DNA of 64,000 nt. Source: Micropterus salmoides. Lineage: Eukaryota; Chordata; Actinopteri; Centrarchiformes; Centrarchidae. How positions within the stretch are numbered: position 1 is the first letter of the stretch; every line of letters starts with the position of its first letter. The notes beneath the pieces are model-generated. The model was not told where the DNA came from. It saw only the letters and a list, made by a program, of their open reading frames with translations, and did no database searches. A program made the position numbers and the translations under genes. Location: contig NW_024040485.1 in the NCBI RefSeq assembly GCF_014851395.1, positions 3,239,385-3,303,384 on the forward strand, written 5' to 3'. Shown here piece by piece: positions 62,201 to 64,000 of the stretch.

Positions 62201-63761
62201 AGCAGGGCGGCCACGAGGCTGTAGGCTCGGAGAGGGCTGAAGGCCACAAACCTGCAGAGAAACAAAACAAAGGTTTCCCTTGCATCAGACACCCCTGCAT
62301 CATGTCGCATCAGTGACGTTGATCCGCTGATGTGGCGAAGGCTAACGCTGATATTTGTGAAGCTGAAGCGGCCCAAATTCTTTTTAGATTTTAATAATCT
62401 GGTTTTAGAGTTTGTCATTGCTGTTGGATGCTTGTAGCAATGAAGGAACTGTGTTGACTGACTAATTTCTCTCAACATCTTATACTATGATTTCTAGAAT
62501 TTTCTTCTTTACTTACTCATAACAACCTGTCAGTATCAGAATGATGTGGGATTACAAAGACCTTTCTTGTGATACAAAAGACCCTTTATTGGCACATTAT
62601 TTCCCTTTGCGTACTTCATGGAGAAGTACTGTAGTAATACTGGGATAGTAATTTTACAAAAACATTTGGTATGGCAAGAACATCCCCTTTGTTGTCTCTG
62701 AGGTTTTGAGGGGTTTAAACTGAGGAGTTTCCAAAATACACAAAGTCTATGTCTATATATGTTATTTGTATTAAATGAACTGATTGATTGATCACAGTAT
62801 TTCTAAATTCCTTGCTGAGGCACTGTCACAAAGAAATAATGTAATATACCACAGCTACCACCGAGGACACTGAGGTCATGTCCTCTATTATTTCTGGGAA
62901 TAGCAGCCTGAGGGAGTTTACACACTCCAGTATTTAAAAGACAAACAAATAGTGAATATTTTATAGTCAGATTCCAGTGTTTTTAGACTCAACGCATTTT
63001 AATTTGACTAATTTGATTATTTTTAAGTATCTTCCCACTATTACTGGCAGTGTGGAGAAATATATAACTTAGGCATCTAAACTAAATAAAGTAAATAAAT
63101 ACAAAAAAATCCAAATAATGACAACATCTAAAACTATTTTGTCATATTTATTGCGTTTTTGGGAGCAGGAGGACTTTAGAGGAGGGGGGCTAATAAAATC
63201 CTGGCTATGGCACTGAGAATTAAATATAATATAAGAAACTATAAGAAATGTATAAAACAATTTCAAACAAACACATTAATCAATACAAACCTATGATTTT
63301 CAATGTCATAGGGATATTATAGAAACACCATATAAAGAATACTGTTTGCCCTTATTTATTATTGAAGCAGCCTATTATAGTAATTCTGAAGGAAAATGGG
63401 ATTTAAAGAAATAAAGATAATGTAAACTTAAGTCAATCCATATAAATATAGTGATGTTTTACTGAGGTTTGGGAAGTCCTAATTATATTTCCTCTAATTA
63501 ACAGGAGCTCAGTGTAACCAGAAAGGGAGTCTGTGTGCTGATATCCCTGCGTCATGATGCCTACCAGATCATCGTGTTGGCTGCAGCAAACAGGGCTGAA
63601 GTCCTGCACGGTCTCTGCTTCCAGTTGACCAGGCCGGTGAGACGATACCCAAGTCGGCCGGGAGGCGTCTCCTCCCCTCGGTGTGCCCGGCCCAGCGGCC
63701 CCGGCGGTCCGGCAGCCGCCTCCCCGCCGCCCTCGGTTCCTGTTTCCCGGCTCCCCAGCAT
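35831..63761 (-). CDS. retreg1: RETREG1 (FAM134B) ER-phagy receptor, nine coding exons
   Basis: Coding exons on the minus strand: 63761-63565, 62251-62145, 58295-58265, 40539-40422, 39806-39722, 39047-38925, 38451-38381, 36907-36784, 36357-35831. All splice sites are GT/AG, phases agree, total 1383 nt (460 aa plus stop; human about 497). The reticulon-homology domain has two hydrophobic hairpins: about residues 56-90 (exons 1-2) and about 152-190 (exons 5-6, FCLLVCSFCTFFAVLG). Family landmarks include FLQETSAFKQQNPGK, KLDFGIGEF, SVSDTEVSDVTWTDNGTFNL and a C-terminal SSGFLSTLLRRH. The LC3/GABARAP-interacting motif is intact: acidic run, then FELL at residues 412-415. Known role: ER membrane shaping and selective autophagy of ER sheets. 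The N-terminus is shorter than the mammalian one: an in-frame stop lies upstream of the ATG at 63761. An alternative upstream start exon cannot be excluded. Confidence 0.95.
37398..38188. mobile_element. 791-bp TIR element with TA target duplication in RETREG1 intron
   Basis: Left end GGGGAGAGCCGGGTCGATTG and right end (reverse complement) GGGGAGAGCCGGGACAATTG are inverted repeats extending about 28 bp, flanked by TA on both sides as in Tc1/mariner-like insertions. A 19-bp perfect inverted repeat (37751-37769 / 37772-37790) sits near the midpoint and repeats the GATTGAAACA core of the termini. No transposase ORF. It lies between RETREG1 coding exons 7 and 8. Confidence 0.75.
41631..41744. repeat. 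Tandem duplication, two 57-bp units
   Basis: Units share GGATCTCTGTTTAAAAAGGG and CTACTGATACA then TGTGCAGTGACTC, with few differences. 57 bp is a multiple of three, so it keeps a spurious minus-strand ORF open. Confidence 0.85.
44342..44549 (-). CDS. Unidentified first-exon-like ORF within RETREG1 intron 3
   Basis: Minus-strand ATG at 44549 in a good context (AAAATGGCGGC, also a YY1-like motif common at promoters) opens 69 codons beginning MAALTSTLVEKRQRPSNS. They end at a consensus donor (CTG|GTGAGC) in phase 1. The peptide is Ser/Pro/Asn/Gly-rich and low-hydrophobic, with no motif I recognise. The donor phase does not fit RETREG1 exon 4 (needs phase 2) or exon 5 (phase 0); exon 6 would fit but would skip half of the reticulon domain. 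It may be the first exon of a separate minus-strand gene, an alternative RETREG1 start, or chance. No downstream partner exon was identified. Confidence 0.4.
45667..45709. repeat. 43-bp perfect palindrome
   Basis: Two 21-nt arms, the left beginning TTATCTTGTGCCCACAAGTT, are perfect reverse complements around one central T. Diverged copies of the same ACTTGTGGGCACAAGATAA motif follow to about 45775. Likely a decayed member of a known AT-rich fish repeat. Confidence 0.85.
45850..46050. repeat. Dispersed fish repeat, second copy
   Basis: Shares AGATATTTCACTC, CTGTGGACCTTGAATGTGTT, AAATTTTATGGTAATCC and AAAGTGGTGGACTGACTGAC with the family copy at 3880-4240. RETREG1 intron 3. Confidence 0.5.
48677..48960. 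repeat. Probable dispersed repeat (GGTCCAGTTCACC family)
   Basis: Begins AAAGGTCCAGTTCACCAAAA and includes ATTGTTTTGGGGGAGAAGAA and CACTTACCACTTCTCG, resembling a widespread fish MITE-like repeat. Ends not delimited. Confidence 0.4.
49540..49846. mobile_element. MITE with TATTTCCCAAAATG termini
   Basis: Perfect 14-bp inverted repeats CATTTTGGGAAATA (49551-49564) and TATTTCCCAAAATG (49821-49834) bracket about 256 bp containing TTAGCTTAGCATAA. I recognise this as a common small non-coding transposon-like repeat of fish genomes. RETREG1 intron 3. Confidence 0.65.
51598..51622. repeat. (CA)n microsatellite
   Basis: About 12 CA units in RETREG1 intron 3. A second (CA)n-(TA)n tract is at 52481-52512. 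Confidence 0.9.
52115..52345. repeat. Dispersed repeat (CACCCCTTGAGATG family), copy 2
   Basis: Contains AACCCCTTGAGATGAACCAT, TCTCATTTTCGAGGGGGTCC and A-rich flanks like the copy at 22838. RETREG1 intron 3. Confidence 0.6.
52688..52785 (+). repeat. LINE 3'-end-like sequence
   Basis: Ends GCGCAATATAAATAAAACTG followed by GAATTGAATTGAG, a typical fish LINE tail. Nothing coding upstream. Confidence 0.35.
53613..53935. repeat. Composite of SINE-like fragment and hAT-like ends
   Basis: 53613-53760 resembles a SINE tail (TGCATGTCACCCACCTCTCT). 53765-53810 is the dispersed TAGTGGCCATTTTATTAGG segment. From about 53817, GGGATGCACCGAAATGAAAA and GGCCGAAGCCGAAGCCG match one end of a fish hAT-like family. 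The second end is missing. Confidence 0.45.
56813..57026 (+). repeat. Dispersed repeat, copy 2 (RETREG1 intron 3)
   Basis: Second copy of the 26473-26686 repeat in the same orientation, about 30 kb away. It explains the local plus-strand ORFs. No coding capacity. Confidence 0.8.
59115..59324. repeat. Compound (TA)n/(CA)n microsatellite
   Basis: About 210 bp of (TA)n tracts, several broken by short ACACAGTA-type interruptions, ending in (CA)n. It encodes apparent Ile-Tyr repeats in every frame, which are artefacts. It ends about 30 bp before the decayed LINE. Confidence 0.95.
59345..61196 (+). mobile_element. Decayed R4/Dong/Rex6-like non-LTR retrotransposon (RT domain)
   Basis: A plus-strand relic of a reverse-transcriptase ORF. 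Recognisable blocks in order: GPDMIHTYWLKKL, PSNYRPITCL, YKKAYDSMPHTWILECL, GDALSPLLFCIGLNPLSQII, catalytic LYMDDIKLYA, then a long thumb/C-terminal region with INTYSLPVIRYPAGI and a CCHC-type motif CRLCKDAPETVQHITAGC. These features match fish elements with a restriction-like endonuclease (R2/R4 branch, Rex6-like). It is dead: frame changes near 59575, 59865, 60200 and 60460, and in-frame stops near 60049, 60366 and 60666. The N-terminus is missing, and homology ends at 61190 before the endonuclease domain. It lies in RETREG1 intron 2, antisense to the gene. Confidence 0.85.
61690..62030. mobile_element. hAT-like MITE, longer copy
   Basis: Carries the family signature in order: GTTGCAAATAATGATTATTG, ATTTGGTCTATAAAGTG, CAACCAAAACTCAAAGATAT, TTGAAAAATGACTCAAAG and TCAAAATAGTGTCTG. 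RETREG1 intron 2. Ends are degraded. Confidence 0.5.
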
Positions 63762-64000
63762 TGGAAAACGACCACAGGGCCCCTCCGCTCTGCCGCTCCG
63801 CTCCTCCAGCAGAGATCGGTATCAAGATAACCGGATGGTTTACGATAGCGGTTCCGGTGTTGGGTTTTCAAAATAAACGTCCCCGCGTTTGGAACGAAAA
63901 GTGGGCTGTGTCAGTTGGACAATAAAGGACACTGTTATGTGCTTACTTAGGTATAACTATAGCGTTAAAATGTGAACCTAAATTAGAGAGTTAGAGGTAT

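Noticed and set aside
63433..63876. Other long ORFs around RETREG1 exon 1
   Set aside because: GC-rich exon keeps several frames open; only the frame giving VNWKQRP and FAAANTMIW splices in phase with exon 2.

Overview
This is vertebrate nuclear DNA, almost certainly from a percomorph teleost fish. Genes are split by GT-AG introns. Coding islands lie in AT-rich DNA full of fish-typical dispersed repeats: tRNA-derived SINEs, small hAT-type and Tc1-type DNA transposons, and an R4/Dong/Rex6-like LINE. Nothing looks bacterial, and there is no CRISPR array, rRNA gene or convincing free-standing tRNA gene.

Four loci can be rebuilt from splice sites, all on the minus strand. (1) ZNF622 (Rei1 homologue, 60S ribosome maturation): six coding exons, 14094 down to 6650, 467 aa. 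(2) A small GIMAP (AIG1-type immune GTPase) array: copy A (18101-16944, 323 aa), copy B (27950-24172, 325 aa) and a truncated pseudogene C (about 29862-29250). (3) RETREG1/FAM134B, an ER-phagy receptor: nine coding exons, 63761 down to 35831, 460 aa, including a 31-nt microexon. (4) An unidentified first-exon-like ORF (44549-44342) inside RETREG1 intron 3.

Layout: 1-6.6 kb is non-coding DNA 3' of ZNF622, with a SINE and a dispersed repeat. 6.6-15.2 kb is ZNF622, whose introns carry two well-bounded non-autonomous hAT elements with near-perfect 8-bp target duplications. 15.8-30.3 kb is the GIMAP array, built from duplicated units that share exon structure, upstream sequence and poly(A) signal, with SINEs, a Tc1 relic and a terminal-inverted-repeat element between them. 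30.3-35.8 kb is repeat-rich intergenic DNA. 35.8-63.8 kb is RETREG1, whose introns hold a 791-bp inverted-repeat element with a central palindrome, a 43-bp perfect palindrome, a MITE, and a decayed LINE next to a long (TA)n array.

ZNF622 and RETREG1 are also neighbours in mammals, so this is conserved synteny, with an immune GTPase array lying between them here. The three gene families act in separate processes (ribosome maturation, lymphocyte/immune GTPase function, ER turnover), and nothing suggests a shared pathway. I found no clearly new molecular system. The best leads are the GIMAP array, the orphan exon and the structured non-autonomous elements.
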